A stretch of 64,000 bases of DNA, from positions 496,001-560,000 of the forward strand of contig NZ_JAMOHZ010000003.1 in the NCBI RefSeq assembly GCF_024448715.1, in the 5' to 3' direction. Shown here one piece after another: positions 12,465-25,878 of this stretch (position 1 is its first letter; every line of letters begins with the position of its first letter). A program made the translations under genes and the position numbers. The stretch is from Stutzerimonas stutzeri (lineage in GTDB: Bacteria; Pseudomonadota; Gammaproteobacteria; Pseudomonadales; Pseudomonadaceae). The notes under the pieces were generated by a model. The model worked only from the letters and a program-made list of their open reading frames with translations, did not search any database and was not told the origin of the DNA.

Positions 12465-13766
12465 TCAGCTCAAACTGGGCGTCACCGGCGGCTTCCAGAT
12501 CAACGATAGTCCTTCAGTATCGAACTGCGGCAGATTGGCGACAGCGATCAGTTCATCATCGCGGTAGAGCAGCGGCAGTCGCGAGCGCAAAAAAACCGGC
12601 ACGCCAACTTCGTTGAGCAGCCGTTTGAGGTCACGCTTCCCTCGCCCGGGCAATCGCAACGACTCTCCGCCCTGACGGTAGCGCACCTGTAAATCCCCGG
12701 CACCGCAATCACCGGCTAAACGCAGGCTGCCATTGTTCGGGAGTGGCAGATTCATATCCGGCTGCAGCCATTCGACAATATCAGCAGGCGCCGCCAGCCA
12801 GGGGCCGGATAGCCACCAGATATAGCCATCGCCCCGGTGCAACTCGCCTGTAGCCAGCCGCCAAATCGGCGCGGCATCCGCAGCCGCGTCGCGCAACGCG
12901 TCCCAGCCAGCCCAATGATCGGTATCGGGCAGCGTCGTGAAAGGTCCCAGCCAGTGGCGCAGCGCGTTGCGCTGACGCGCGGGACCGAGCGCTTTCAACG
13001 AATGCAGGGAGAGGCTTGGTATAGGCAGCCACTGAAGGCTGGGGCACGCCTGGGCAGCTTGAAGATCGACCGCGGCCAGCTCGCCTAGCAACGCCTGCGC
13101 CTCGCCTAGATGCGCAGCGGCGCGAGCCATGCTGACAGAGGCTCGTGGCCAGCGCTGCCGTATCACCGGCAGAACCTGATGGCGAAGATAGTTACGCGAA
13201 TGGTCGAGGCACTGATTGCTAGGATCTTCGATCCAATCGAGCCCCTGCTCCCGTGCATAGGCTTCCAGCTCGTCCCGACCGACGCCCAGCAGTGGCCGCA
13301 CCAGTCTCCCAGCGCCAAGGGCTCGATCGGCAGGTATGCTGGCCAGCCCGAGCACACCGGCGCCGCGCAGCAGGCGAAAGAGCATGGTTTCGGCCTGATC
13401 ATCGCGATGCTGGGCCGTCAGCAGCGTTTCGCCCTGTCCCAGAATCTCGGTAAATGCGGCATAGCGCGCCTCCCGCGCCGCTCGCTCCAAACTGGGGCCT
13501 GCCGCGATTTGCACGCTGATAATCTGCAACTCCACGCCCAGCTGTTCACAGACCGAACGGCAGCGCGCTGGCCAACCATCGGCAACTGTCTGCAGCCCAT
13601 GATGAATGTGGATCGCGCCTATCGGGGGAAGCTTTTCCCGAGCGGACAACTGCACCAGCAAATACAGCAGCACGGTGGAATCGAGCCCGCCGGAAAACGC
13701 GACGTGCCAACGCGGCGCGCCACGACAGGGTTGCAATGCTTCAAGCAGACGAGACTCGAGGGACAT
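12465..13766 (-). CDS. tilS: tRNA(Ile)-lysidine synthase
   Basis: TilS attaches lysine to C34 of the CAU-anticodon tRNA-Ile so that it reads AUA. The start MSLESRLLEALQPC at 13766 gives 433 residues. The N-terminal PP-loop SGGLDST (25-31) marks the ATP pyrophosphatase domain. The linker and C-terminal domains end in a segment with RLPGRGKRDLKRLLNEVGVP, typical for the tRNA-acceptor-binding part. It lies between pyrG and accA, as in other pseudomonads. An upstream in-frame Met would add 11 residues without family support. Confidence 0.95.
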   Translation of the reverse strand: MSLESRLLEALQPCRGAPRWHVAFSGGLDSTVLLYLLVQLSAREKLPPIGAIHIHHGLQTVADGWPARCRSVCEQLGVELQIISVQIAAGPSLERAAREARYAAFTEILGQGETLLTAQHRDDQAETMLFRLLRGAGVLGLASIPADRALGAGRLVRPLLGVGRDELEAYAREQGLDWIEDPSNQCLDHSRNYLRHQVLPVIRQRWPRASVSMARAAAHLGEAQALLGELAAVDLQAAQACPSLQWLPIPSLSLHSLKALGPARQRNALRHWLGPFTTLPDTDHWAGWDALRDAAADAAPIWRLATGELHRGDGYIWWLSGPWLAAPADIVEWLQPDMNLPLPNNGSLRLAGDCGAGDLQVRYRQGGESLRLPGRGKRDLKRLLNEVGVPVFLRSRLPLLYRDDELIAVANLPQFDTEGLSLIWKPPVTPSLS

Positions 13767-13883
13767 CTGATAGCAGCTCAGAAATAGTGACGCCAGCATA
13801 AACCGGAATAGTTACACGCCAGCCAATCGATTAACCCCAAGCTTAAGTTTGACAGTTGCTGGCAAAGCCTATTTGGCAGGCAT

Positions 13884-13908
13884 AAAAAACGGCGGGAAGG
13901 CCCGCCGT
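13884..13908 (-). terminator. Intrinsic terminator of accA
   Basis: ACGGCGGG and CCCGCCGT form an eight-base stem with a short loop; on the minus strand it runs into TTTTTT. It lies 24 bases after the accA stop. Confidence 0.9.
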
Positions 13909-13931
13909 TCTCTTAACCGATAGCGCAACTA

Positions 13932-14882
13932 TCAGGCGATGCCATAACTCATCAGACGCTCGTAGCGACGCGCCAGTAGCGCCTCGGTGTCGAGGCCTTT
14001 GAGCATGTCGAGCTGGGCGGTCAGCTCTTCACGCAACGAAGCAGCCGTCACCGCCGGATTACGATGGGCGCCGCCCAATGGCTCGGAAATGACTTTATCA
14101 ACGATACCAAGGTCCTTCAGGCGCTCAGCGGTAACGCCCATGGCCTCGGCGGCTTCTGGCGCCTTTTCGGCAGTGCGCCATAGAATCGAGGCACAGCCTT
14201 CCGGCGAAATCACCGCATAGGTGGAATACTGCAGCATGTTCAGCTGGTCACAGACGCCAATCGCCAGTGCCCCGCCCGAACCACCCTCACCTATCACGGT
14301 CGCGATGATCGGCGTCTTCAGACGCGCCATGACTCGAAGGTTCCAGGCGATCGCCTCGCTCTGGTTGCGTTCTTCGGCGTCAATGCCCGGATAGGCGCCA
14401 GGGGTATCGATGAAGGTCAGGATCGGCATTTTGAAACGCTCGGCCATTTCCATCAGGCGGCAGGCCTTGCGATAGCCTTCGGGGCGCGGCATGCCGAAGT
14501 TGCGGCGAACCTTCTCGCGGACTTCGCGACCCTTCTGATGACCAATGACCATTACTGGCTCACCGTTGAGGCGAGCAGTACCGCCAACGATCGCAGCGTC
14601 ATCGGAGAAGTGACGATCGCCGTGCAGCTCTTCGAATTCGGTAAACAGGTGGTTGATGTAGTCCAGCGTATAGGGGCGCTGCGGGTGTCGAGCCAGGCGA
14701 GCGATCTGCCAACTGGTGAGGTTGCCGAAGATGCTCTCGGTGAGCGACTCGCTCTTGTCCTGCAGGCGGGCAATCTCATCGCCAATATTCAGCGAGTTGT
14801 CATTACCAACCAGGCGCAATTCTTCGATCTTGGCTTGCAGGTCGGCGATCGGCTGTTCGAAATCGAGAAAATTCGGGTTCAT
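13932..14882 (-). CDS. accA: Acetyl-CoA carboxylase carboxyltransferase subunit alpha
   Basis: AccA with AccD forms the carboxyltransferase that moves the carboxyl group from biotin to acetyl-CoA, giving malonyl-CoA for fatty acid synthesis. The start [22 protein letters not shown] gives 316 residues. The crotonase-like core with the oxyanion segments [15 protein letters not shown] and [17 protein letters not shown] is intact. It is downstream of dnaE on the same strand, the usual order, across a 180-base gap with two hairpins. Confidence 0.98.
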   Translation of the reverse strand: MNPNFLDFEQPIADLQAKIEELRLVGNDNSLNIGDEIARLQDKSESLTESIFGNLTSWQIARLARHPQRPYTLDYINHLFTEFEELHGDRHFSDDAAIVGGTARLNGEPVMVIGHQKGREVREKVRRNFGMPRPEGYRKACRLMEMAERFKMPILTFIDTPGAYPGIDAEERNQSEAIAWNLRVMARLKTPIIATVIGEGGSGGALAIGVCDQLNMLQYSTYAVISPEGCASILWRTAEKAPEAAEAMGVTAERLKDLGIVDKVISEPLGGAHRNPAVTAASLREELTAQLDMLKGLDTEALLARRYERLMSYGIA

Positions 14883-14968
14883 AGGCATCCGTCATGCGTC
14901 GACGGCCAGGCGGCCGGGAAGCTGTTCCGTTTTTTGCGCCCTACCTTACGGGACGGACGCATTCAGGT

Positions 14969-15011
14969 CGAACAAAATGTTCGCAATCATGACCCGATCC
15001 AGGATCGGGTC
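14969..15011. repeat. Two tandem palindromes between dnaE and accA
   Basis: CGAACA-AAA-TGTTCG (14969-14983) is followed 7 bases later by GACCCGATCC-A-GGATCGGGTC (14991-15011), a perfect 21-bp palindrome with a one-base centre. Neither has a T tract on the minus strand. They could be protein-binding sites for accA control or mRNA processing hairpins after dnaE. Confidence 0.55.
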
Positions 15012-15062
15012 GCTCGGTAGCCTGGCTCCACGCCTTTCTCGGCACGGACCCGCTGGCTCCCG

Positions 15063-18584
<3,522 letters not shown>

Positions 18585-18733
18585 GAACGAACCTTGGACT
18601 GGCGAAACGACAAGCCCGGGATTGTACCGGAAAGCCTGATCGGTTTAAGGCTGCTGGTGAAGGGTTCTACGCCGGCGTGGATCGACAGCGCGTTTGCGCT
18701 CCAGATCCGCCGGCACCCGCAGGGAAGTGCAGG

Positions 18734-19390
18734 TCACACCAGCAAGGCGGTCGGAACGCTGACAGTTTCGATGTTTGCAGTTTCGGCTAGAGTGGCCTGT
18801 TCCAGCAGATTGCGTACCGGCGCAAACGATCGGCGATGAATGACCGACGGACCGAGGCGCTGCAACGCATCCAGATGGTTCGGCGTCGGGTAGCCCTTGT
18901 GCGACGACAGACCGTAGCCGGGATAACACAGATCCAGCGCGCACATCTCACGGTCGCGACTGACCTTGGCCAGAATCGAGGCGGCGGCAATGGCCGGAAC
19001 CTGGCCGTCACCCTGAATCACCGGCGAGCTAGGCACGGCGAGCTGCGGGCAACGGTTGCCATCGATCAGTGCCAATCGCGGCGTCACGCTTAAGCCTTCA
19101 ACTGCGCGCTGCATCGCCAGCATGGTCGCGTGCAGAATGTTCAACTGATCGATTTCATGCACCTCGGCTCGCGCAACGCACCAAGCTAGGGCCTTCTCGC
19201 AGATTTCATCGAACAGCGCTTCACGCCGCGCCTCGGTTAGCTTCTTCGAATCGTTGAGCCCTTCGATCGGGCGCTTCGGGTCGAGAATTACAGCAGCGGT
19301 CACGACAGGCCCGCAGAGTGGCCCACGGCCGACCTCGTCGACACCGGCAACCAATTCTTCGACCAGATTGAAATCCAGACCAATCTGCAT
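18734..19390 (-). CDS. rnhB: Ribonuclease HII
   Basis: RnhB cleaves the RNA strand of RNA-DNA hybrids and single ribonucleotides in DNA. The catalytic pair Asp18-Glu19 is in [11 protein letters not shown], and a further acidic residue is in [25 protein letters not shown] is also conserved. It is 218 residues, with a C-terminal tail of about 15 residues past the conserved core. Its start codon touches the lpxB stop, so it is the last gene of the lpx cluster. Confidence 0.96.
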   Translation of the reverse strand: MQIGLDFNLVEELVAGVDEVGRGPLCGPVVTAAVILDPKRPIEGLNDSKKLTEARREALFDEICEKALAWCVARAEVHEIDQLNILHATMLAMQRAVEGLSVTPRLALIDGNRCPQLAVPSSPVIQGDGQVPAIAAASILAKVSRDREMCALDLCYPGYGLSSHKGYPTPNHLDALQRLGPSVIHRRSFAPVRNLLEQATLAETANIETVSVPTALLV

Positions 19391-20523
19391 CAGCTCGCCT
19401 CGACCAACTCAAGTACCGCGCTAGCCGCCTGACTCGACGCATCGCATCGCAGGGTTCGATGGATAGCGTCGAAGCCCTCGGTTTGTACGTCGCCGTTATC
19501 CAACAGGGGTGACAGTAGCTGAGCCATCGCTTCTGGAGTCGCCGCGTCCTGCAACAGCTCTGGCACCAGCAAGCGCTGGGCGAGTAGATTGGGCAGCGCG
19601 ACGTAGGGACTTTTCACCATGCGCTTGAGGATATGAAAGGTCAGCGGCGCGACGCTATAGGCCACCACCATCGGACGTTTGTAAAGCAAGGCTTCGAGCG
19701 TCGCAGTACCAGAGGCAATCAGCACAGCATTGCAGGCGGCAAGCGCCTCGTGGGAGCGGCCATCGAGCAGCGTCAGCGGCAGATCTCGCCCAATTAGCAT
19801 TTGTTCCAGCTGCAGACGGCGCTCGGGACTGGCACAGGGAACCACGAAATGGATGCCTGGACGCATCGATCGAAGCCGGTCCGCGGCGCAGAGAAAGAGT
19901 TCGCCAAGGCGGCCCACCTCACCACCACGGCTACCCGGCATCAGCGCGACTACAAGCCCTTCCTGCGGCAGGTTCAGCGCAGCACGTGCGGCGGCGCGAT
20001 CGGGCTGCAGCGGGATGGTATCGGCCAGTGGATGCCCGACGAAGCGTACCGCAACCTGATGGGCATCGTAGAACTTCGCCTCGAATGGGAATAGCGTGAG
20101 CATCAAGTCGCAGGCATCACGAATCTTCAGTACCCGCTTCTGCCGCCAGGCCCAGACCGAGGGACTGACGTAATGCACCGTCTTGATACCGGCCCGCCGC
20201 AGTTTGAGCGCCAGGTCCAGATTGAAATCCGGCGCATCGATTCCGATGAACACGTCGGGCTGCACGTCAAGCAGTGTCTGCAGCAAGCGCTTGCGCCGCA
20301 TTAGCAACTCAGACAGGCGACCGAGTACTTCCACCAGCCCCATCACCGCGAGACGCTCCAACGGAAAATAGGACTTGAGTCCTAGCGCCTCCATCCGCGG
20401 CCCACCGATGCCGATAAATTCGACATCGGGGCGTTGGGCTCTGAGGGCCTGCATCAGGCCTGAACCGAGAATATCGCCAGATGCCTCGCCGGCCACCAGT
20501 GCGACTGTCAATGGTCTGGACAT
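19390..20523 (-). CDS. lpxB: Lipid-A-disaccharide synthase
   Basis: LpxB joins UDP-2,3-diacylglucosamine and lipid X to form the lipid A disaccharide at the inner face of the cytoplasmic membrane. The start [17 protein letters not shown] at 20523 lies one base from the lpxA stop and gives 377 residues. The GT19 N-terminal motif [14 protein letters not shown], the [10 protein letters not shown] segment and the nucleotide-binding [14 protein letters not shown] are present. It belongs to the skp-lpxD-fabZ-lpxA-lpxB-rnhB run. Confidence 0.97.
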   Translation of the reverse strand: MSRPLTVALVAGEASGDILGSGLMQALRAQRPDVEFIGIGGPRMEALGLKSYFPLERLAVMGLVEVLGRLSELLMRRKRLLQTLLDVQPDVFIGIDAPDFNLDLALKLRRAGIKTVHYVSPSVWAWRQKRVLKIRDACDLMLTLFPFEAKFYDAHQVAVRFVGHPLADTIPLQPDRAAARAALNLPQEGLVVALMPGSRGGEVGRLGELFLCAADRLRSMRPGIHFVVPCASPERRLQLEQMLIGRDLPLTLLDGRSHEALAACNAVLIASGTATLEALLYKRPMVVAYSVAPLTFHILKRMVKSPYVALPNLLAQRLLVPELLQDAATPEAMAQLLSPLLDNGDVQTEGFDAIHRTLRCDASSQAASAVLELVEAS

Positions 20524-20524
20524 A

Positions 20525-21301
20525 TCAGCGCGTGATGCCGCGATTCGATGCTTGCACCGAGTCACGGAACAATGCAACTTCAGGAAACGTCAGCGCATCC
20601 GCGGCAAGCTCGGCGAGTGCGGCATCAACCGTCAGCCCTTTGCGGTAGACGATCTTGTAGGCGTTGCGCAGGGCCAGAATGGCTTCTGCACTGAAACCAC
20701 GGCGACGCATACCTTCGAAGTTCATGCTGCGCGCCTCGGCCGGGTTGCCAAAGACGGTGACAAACGCCGGAACGTCCTTGCCGATCGCAGTACCCATTCC
20801 GGAAAAGCTGTACGCGCCGATATGGCAATACTGGTGCACTAAGGTATATCCCGACAGGATTGCCCAATCACCTACATGCACATGACCCGCCAACGCGGTG
20901 TTGTTGACCAGAATGCAGTGGTTGGCGATGACACTGTCATGACCGATATGTGCGTAGGCCATGATCAGGTTGTGATCGCCGATGGTGGTCTCGCTGCGAT
21001 CCTGCACGGTGCCACGGTGAATGGTCACGCCTTCGCGGATCACGTTGTGATCGCCGATCACCAAACGTGTCGGCTCGCCCTTGTATTTCAGGTCAGGCGT
21101 GTCCTCACCTACTGAGGAAAACTGGTAGATGCGATTGTAGCGACCGATGCGGGTCGGACCTTTGATAATCACGTGAGACGCGATCACCGTCCCCTCGCCT
21201 ATCTCGACATCCGGGCCAATGATCGACCATGGTCCGACCTGAACGTCATGCGCGAGTCGGGCCGCAGGATCGACGATGGCACGAGGGTCGATCAAACTCA
21301 T
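20525..21301 (-). CDS. lpxA: Acyl-ACP--UDP-N-acetylglucosamine O-acyltransferase
   Basis: LpxA adds a 3-hydroxyacyl chain from ACP to UDP-GlcNAc, the first step of lipid A synthesis. The start [16 protein letters not shown] gives 258 residues. It consists of left-handed beta-helix hexapeptide repeats, with the catalytic His in [12 protein letters not shown] and the acyl-chain ruler region after it. Its start overlaps the fabZ stop by four bases; the two enzymes compete for the same 3-hydroxyacyl-ACP pool. Confidence 0.98.
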   Translation of the reverse strand: MSLIDPRAIVDPAARLAHDVQVGPWSIIGPDVEIGEGTVIASHVIIKGPTRIGRYNRIYQFSSVGEDTPDLKYKGEPTRLVIGDHNVIREGVTIHRGTVQDRSETTIGDHNLIMAYAHIGHDSVIANHCILVNNTALAGHVHVGDWAILSGYTLVHQYCHIGAYSFSGMGTAIGKDVPAFVTVFGNPAEARSMNFEGMRRRGFSAEAILALRNAYKIVYRKGLTVDAALAELAADALTFPEVALFRDSVQASNRGITR

Positions 21302-21738
21302 ATCTTCTGTTCCGCACAGATGATCTCGGCAGAGCATACAGGCTTGCCATCGACACTGGCTCGGCAGTCGAACTTCCAGATCCCGCGCTTGGCGCTGATG
21401 AAAGACGCCTCGAGAACCAGCTGATCACCTGGCACTACCGGCTGACGGAAACGCAGTTTGTCCGAACCCACGAAATAATAAAGCGTGCCATCGGCCGGTT
21501 TGACTCCCATCATTTTGAAACCGAGCAGCCCGGCTGCCTGCGCCATGGCTTCGATGATCAGCACGCCCGGCATGATCGGATGCTGCGGAAAATGACCGTT
21601 AAAGAACGGCTCGTTGATGGTGACGTTCTTATACGCGCGAACTCGCTTGGCTTCCGTGTCCAGCTCCACTACCCGATCGACCAGCAGGAACGGATAACGG
21701 TGGGGAAGGTATTCGCGAATCTCGTTGATATCCATCAT
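21298..21738 (-). CDS. fabZ: 3-hydroxyacyl-[acyl-carrier-protein] dehydratase FabZ
   Basis: FabZ dehydrates 3-hydroxyacyl-ACP in fatty acid elongation. The start [23 protein letters not shown] at 21738 gives 146 residues, the pseudomonad length. The hot-dog fold active site is visible: His in [13 protein letters not shown] and the Glu in [11 protein letters not shown]. The gap of 96 bases to lpxD holds no clear terminator, so it stays in the lpx operon. Confidence 0.98.
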   Translation of the reverse strand: MMDINEIREYLPHRYPFLLVDRVVELDTEAKRVRAYKNVTINEPFFNGHFPQHPIMPGVLIIEAMAQAAGLLGFKMMGVKPADGTLYYFVGSDKLRFRQPVVPGDQLVLEASFISAKRGIWKFDCRASVDGKPVCSAEIICAEQKI

Positions 21739-21834
21739 GTGAGGAAAAAGCCTGTAATGATTAGGGAAGCTGGCACACATCAGCCGTACACCCCGCTGAT
21801 AAACAGCCGCTAGCGGGGCTATCAGACGATAAGG

Positions 21835-22893
21835 TCAGGCATCTGAAGACGAATCCCCACTTGGGGTCACGGCAGCCAGGCGTTTTTCCACGTGCTGCAG
21901 ACGACGCGCCATGTCGTCTAGGTGTCGAATTCGGGCGGCACTCTTGCGCCACTCGCCGGCTGGCTGCATGGCCGTTCCTGACGAATAGCTGCCCGGTTCG
22001 GTAATCGATCGGGTCACCATGGTCATACCGGTAATGAATACGTTGTCACAAACTTCGATATGTCCAACGAGCCCGGCGCCGCCGGCAATCATGCAGTTGC
22101 GGCCAATTTTTGTACTACCGGAAATGCCCGAGCAACCAGCCATGGCGGTGTTGTCGCCGATCTGGACGTTGTGGGCGATCATTATCTGATTGTCCAGCTT
22201 CACACCGTTGCCAATTACGGTGTCCGATAGCGCTCCCCGATCGATGGTCGTGTTGGCGCCAATCTCGACATCATCGCCGATGCGAACGCCGCCAAGCTGG
22301 GCGATCTTTTCCCAGCTGCCCTGCTGGTTGGCAAAACCGAAACCTTCGCCGCCAATCACCGCGCCTGGCTGGATTACTACCCGCTCGCCGATGCAAACGT
22401 CGTGGCAGAGGGTCACTCGCGGAGCCAGGCGCCCCCCGGCGCCAACACGGCTACGCGCACCGACAAAGGACTGAGCGCCAATCACCACATCCGGACCGAT
22501 CCACGCGTTTGCCTCGATCACCACCTGAGCACCGATGCTTGCGGATGGATCGATGTGAGCGCTGGGCTCGACTATGGCGCTTGGATGAATACCGCAGGGG
22601 GAATGCGGCCGCGTCTCGAACATGTGTGAGATTCGCGCATATGCAAGATAGGGATTGGCGACGATCAGCGCGGCACCGGCGTAGCTCTCAGCATCCTCGG
22701 GTGTAAGCAATACGGCGCCTGCACGGGTGATGGCGAGAAACTTGCGGTACTGGGCGTTGGCAAGGAAGCTCAGTTGATCAGGACCAGCCTCCTGCAGCGT
22801 AGCCAGGCTCGAAACCGTTTGCGCAGCATCGCCGCGCAATGCAGCTCCCAGCTGCTCGGCTAAATCACCGAGCGTATAGACGACCTGGCTCAT
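21835..22893 (-). CDS. lpxD: UDP-3-O-(3-hydroxyacyl)glucosamine N-acyltransferase
   Basis: LpxD adds the second 3-hydroxyacyl chain to UDP-3-O-acylglucosamine. The 352-residue protein has the N-terminal uridine-binding domain ([20 protein letters not shown]) and a long left-handed beta-helix of hexapeptide repeats. The catalytic His lies in [14 protein letters not shown]. The C-terminal helix [18 protein letters not shown] closes the trimer. Its first base is shared with the stop of the upstream skp gene. Confidence 0.98.
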   Translation of the reverse strand: MSQVVYTLGDLAEQLGAALRGDAAQTVSSLATLQEAGPDQLSFLANAQYRKFLAITRAGAVLLTPEDAESYAGAALIVANPYLAYARISHMFETRPHSPCGIHPSAIVEPSAHIDPSASIGAQVVIEANAWIGPDVVIGAQSFVGARSRVGAGGRLAPRVTLCHDVCIGERVVIQPGAVIGGEGFGFANQQGSWEKIAQLGGVRIGDDVEIGANTTIDRGALSDTVIGNGVKLDNQIMIAHNVQIGDNTAMAGCSGISGSTKIGRNCMIAGGAGLVGHIEVCDNVFITGMTMVTRSITEPGSYSSGTAMQPAGEWRKSAARIRHLDDMARRLQHVEKRLAAVTPSGDSSSDA

Positions 22894-23408
22894 CAGCGCA
22901 GCTGATTCATGCGCTCGATGACCTGGCGAGTGATGTCGTACTGCGGCTTGACATCAACCACGGCGCCACGCTCGAGTACTAGGTCATAGTCACCCTTCTT
23001 GATGACTTCTTCGACAGCCTTGTCGAGCTTCGGCTTGAGCTGTTTGAGCATGTCACGGTCAGCTGAGGCCTTCGATTCGTTGAGCTCCTTGGAGAGGAAC
23101 TGGAAGTCACGCGCCTTCTGCTTGAATTCAAGCTCAAGGCGCTCGCGCTCGGCCTGCTGCATCTTGTCGCCGTCTTTGCCCAAACGATCCTGAATGCGCT
23201 TGGCATCGCTCTCGAGCCCTTTGAGCTTTTCCAGCTGCGGCCCGAATTTCTTTTCCGCATCGACCGAGTAGCGCTTGGCAGCGTCGGATTCGAGCAATGC
23301 CATCTGATAGTTCATCACCGCAATTTTCATTTCGGCGAACGCGGGGGTTGCCACCATAACAGCGGCAACAAGAAGCAATTGGGTCAACTTACGCACGGTA
23401 TTTACCAC
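22893..23408 (-). CDS. skp: Periplasmic chaperone Skp/OmpH
   Basis: A 171-residue periplasmic chaperone that holds unfolded outer-membrane proteins on their way to BamA. A Sec signal peptide is clear ([20 protein letters not shown], cleavage before EMKIAV). The rest is a long charged coiled coil, the tentacle of the jellyfish-shaped trimer, and a C-terminal strand segment ([20 protein letters not shown]). It sits directly after bamA, its partner in outer-membrane assembly, with a 37-base gap. Confidence 0.95.
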   Translation of the reverse strand: MVNTVRKLTQLLLVAAVMVATPAFAEMKIAVMNYQMALLESDAAKRYSVDAEKKFGPQLEKLKGLESDAKRIQDRLGKDGDKMQQAERERLELEFKQKARDFQFLSKELNESKASADRDMLKQLKPKLDKAVEEVIKKGDYDLVLERGAVVDVKPQYDITRQVIERMNQLR

Positions 23409-23445
23409 TCTTCAAAGAAAGCGCTAGAGCGAGACGCCCCAGTCG

Positions 23446-25809
23446 TTAAAAGGTTTGTCCCAGCGAGAACTGGAAGACTTGAGTATCGGCCTCGTCAGGC
23501 TTAACCACAGGCATCGCCAAGCTGAAACTCAAGGGGCCCATGGCGGTGATCCAGGTCAGCCCGACACCGACCGAGCTGGCCACCTCGCCGAAATCAATGT
23601 CGCTGCAGTTGTCCGACTCCGAAGGGCAGTTAGTATCGTAGACGTTACCAACATCCCAGAACACCGAGGTGCGCAGCGAGCGCTGGTCCTTTACGAACGG
23701 CATCGGGAAAAGCAGTTCCATCCCCCCCTGGATCAGTACGTTACCACCATAAGGCAACGCATCCTGATCCGGGTCGGCAATGGTGCCCTCGTTCCCAGTC
23801 ACGTCCTCGCCGCGGCTTGGTGTGCTGCGCGGACCGAGACTGCTGTCCTCGAAGCCGCGAACCGAGTTGAAACCACCAGCATAGTAGTGCTCATAGAAGG
23901 GCAGTCGCGAAGTGGAGCCGTAGGCATCCCCATAGCCCAACTGAGTATGAAAACGCATGGTGTACGTCTTGGTTACCGGAACGAACAGCTGCGCGTTGTA
24001 ATCAAGCTTATAGAACGACAAGTCGCTGCCTGGTAGGGTGGTTTCCAGCGCAAGGCTTTGCGAATGACCTCGCGTCGCCAGAACCCCACGATTTAGGGTC
24101 GATTCGGACCAGCCGACCGACGCTTTGAAGTTGAGATAGCTGTCACCTTCCTCTTCCATGAAGTCGAAAATTTCATCAACCGTATAACGCCCGCTGTCGA
24201 TCGTGTCCTGCTGAGCGGAAAGGCCGAACGACAAGCGCGAAGTCTCGCTGATCGGATAACCGATGTTGATACCGCCACCCAGACTATCGACGGAGTAGCT
24301 GGAGACGTCGTAGTCAAGCTCATCGTAATCGGTAGTGCGATAGAAGGCATTGTAGCCGAGGCTGACGCCGTCTTCGGTCCAATAGGGATCGACGAAACCG
24401 AAGTTATAGCGCGATTGGTATTCGCTGCGAGTCAGGCCCAGGCTGACACGGTTCCCGGTACCCAAGAAGTTGTTCTGACTGATGGAACCACCAAGAATCA
24501 GGCCGGCGTTCTGGGCGAAGCCGATGCTTGCCATGATCGAGCCGGACGGCTGTTCTTCGACACTGTAATTAACGTCGATCTGGTCATCGGTGCCGGGTAC
24601 CTGCGGGGTTTCGACGTTCACTTCCTTGAAGAAGCCTAGGCGCTCGAGACGGGTCTTGGACTGATCGATCAAATAGGTGGACGCCCAGCCGCCTTCCATC
24701 TGGCGCATCTCACGACGCAGCACTTCATCTTCGGTCTTGGTGTTGCCGCGGAAGTTAATGCGATTGACGTAGGCCCGCTTACCTGGGTCGACCACAAAGG
24801 TGATCGAGACGGTGTTGTCTTCGTCGTTGGTTTCCGGCACTCCGTTGACGTTGGCGAAGGTGTAACCCTCATTGCCTAATCGCCGCGTGATCAGTTCGGA
24901 GGTGGTGGTCATCACCTTGCGCGAGAAAATCTGACCTTCCTTCGCCAGTAATAGTGATTGCAGCTCTTCTTGCGGCACCTTCAGGTCGCCGCTCAGCTTT
25001 ACGTCGCTGACGGTATAGCGATCGCCTTCGGCAATATTAACGGTGACGTAAACGTCTTTCTTGTCCGGCGTGATGGACACTTGGGTGGAGGTAATATCCA
25101 TATTGATGTAGCCGCGATCCAAATAATAGGAACGCAGGCGCTCGAGGTCGCCAGACAGCTTTTCACGAGCGTACTTATCGTCATTGCGGAAGAACGACAG
25201 CCAGTTGGTGGTCTTCAGCTCAAACAGGTCGGTCAAATCTTCGTCAGGAAAAACCGTATTGCCGACCACATTGATGTGCTTGATCGAAGCGACCGAGCCT
25301 TCGTTGATATTAATCTTCAACGCGACGCGATTACGTGGCTGCGGCACGACTTCGGTTTCGATAGTGGCTGAGTAGCGACCCTGAGCAACGTATTGGCGCT
25401 GCAGCTCGTTGCGCACACCTTCAAGCGTGGCCCGCTGAAAAATTTCGCCTTCGGCGAGGCCCGACTGCTGCAAGCCGGAAAGCAGATCTTCGGTCTTGAT
25501 AGCCTTGTTGCCGTCGATCTCGATACCGGAAATCGACGGCCGCTCCACCACGTTGATGACCAGCACGTCGCCTTCGCGACCGAGCCGGATATCCTCGAAG
25601 AAACCGGTGCGGAACAATGCACGGGTGGCATCTACCAGACGACTGTCATCAGCAGCCTGCCCGACATTCAACGGCAAAGCGCCAAAGACACTGCCGGCGG
25701 AGACTCGCTGCAGGCCATTAACGCGTATATCTGAAATAGTGAAGGACTCGGCGTGAACTTCGGCAATCATCAGCGCGGAAATTACCGCAGGTAGCAGCAG
25801 ACGTTTCAT
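23446..25809 (-). CDS. bamA: Outer membrane protein assembly factor BamA
   Basis: The 787-residue core of the BAM complex. The start MKRLLLPAVISALMIAEVHAES gives a signal peptide. Five POTRA repeats follow from about residue 23 to 420 (first: FTISDIRVNGLQRVSAGSVF). The beta-barrel has the conserved VRGF motif in FNSVRGFEDSSLGPR of the lid loop and ends with a terminal Phe (FQFSLGQTF), the outer-membrane insertion signal. It lies between rseP and skp, the standard order in Proteobacteria. Confidence 0.98.
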   Translation of the reverse strand: MKRLLLPAVISALMIAEVHAESFTISDIRVNGLQRVSAGSVFGALPLNVGQAADDSRLVDATRALFRTGFFEDIRLGREGDVLVINVVERPSISGIEIDGNKAIKTEDLLSGLQQSGLAEGEIFQRATLEGVRNELQRQYVAQGRYSATIETEVVPQPRNRVALKININEGSVASIKHINVVGNTVFPDEDLTDLFELKTTNWLSFFRNDDKYAREKLSGDLERLRSYYLDRGYINMDITSTQVSITPDKKDVYVTVNIAEGDRYTVSDVKLSGDLKVPQEELQSLLLAKEGQIFSRKVMTTTSELITRRLGNEGYTFANVNGVPETNDEDNTVSITFVVDPGKRAYVNRINFRGNTKTEDEVLRREMRQMEGGWASTYLIDQSKTRLERLGFFKEVNVETPQVPGTDDQIDVNYSVEEQPSGSIMASIGFAQNAGLILGGSISQNNFLGTGNRVSLGLTRSEYQSRYNFGFVDPYWTEDGVSLGYNAFYRTTDYDELDYDVSSYSVDSLGGGINIGYPISETSRLSFGLSAQQDTIDSGRYTVDEIFDFMEEEGDSYLNFKASVGWSESTLNRGVLATRGHSQSLALETTLPGSDLSFYKLDYNAQLFVPVTKTYTMRFHTQLGYGDAYGSTSRLPFYEHYYAGGFNSVRGFEDSSLGPRSTPSRGEDVTGNEGTIADPDQDALPYGGNVLIQGGMELLFPMPFVKDQRSLRTSVFWDVGNVYDTNCPSESDNCSDIDFGEVASSVGVGLTWITAMGPLSFSLAMPVVKPDEADTQVFQFSLGQTF

Positions 25810-25878
25810 GAAGTCCTTTCTTTTCAAACCTGATAATTGAACCTGCGCTGGGCGCGGCGACATCAAGGTATATGGCGG

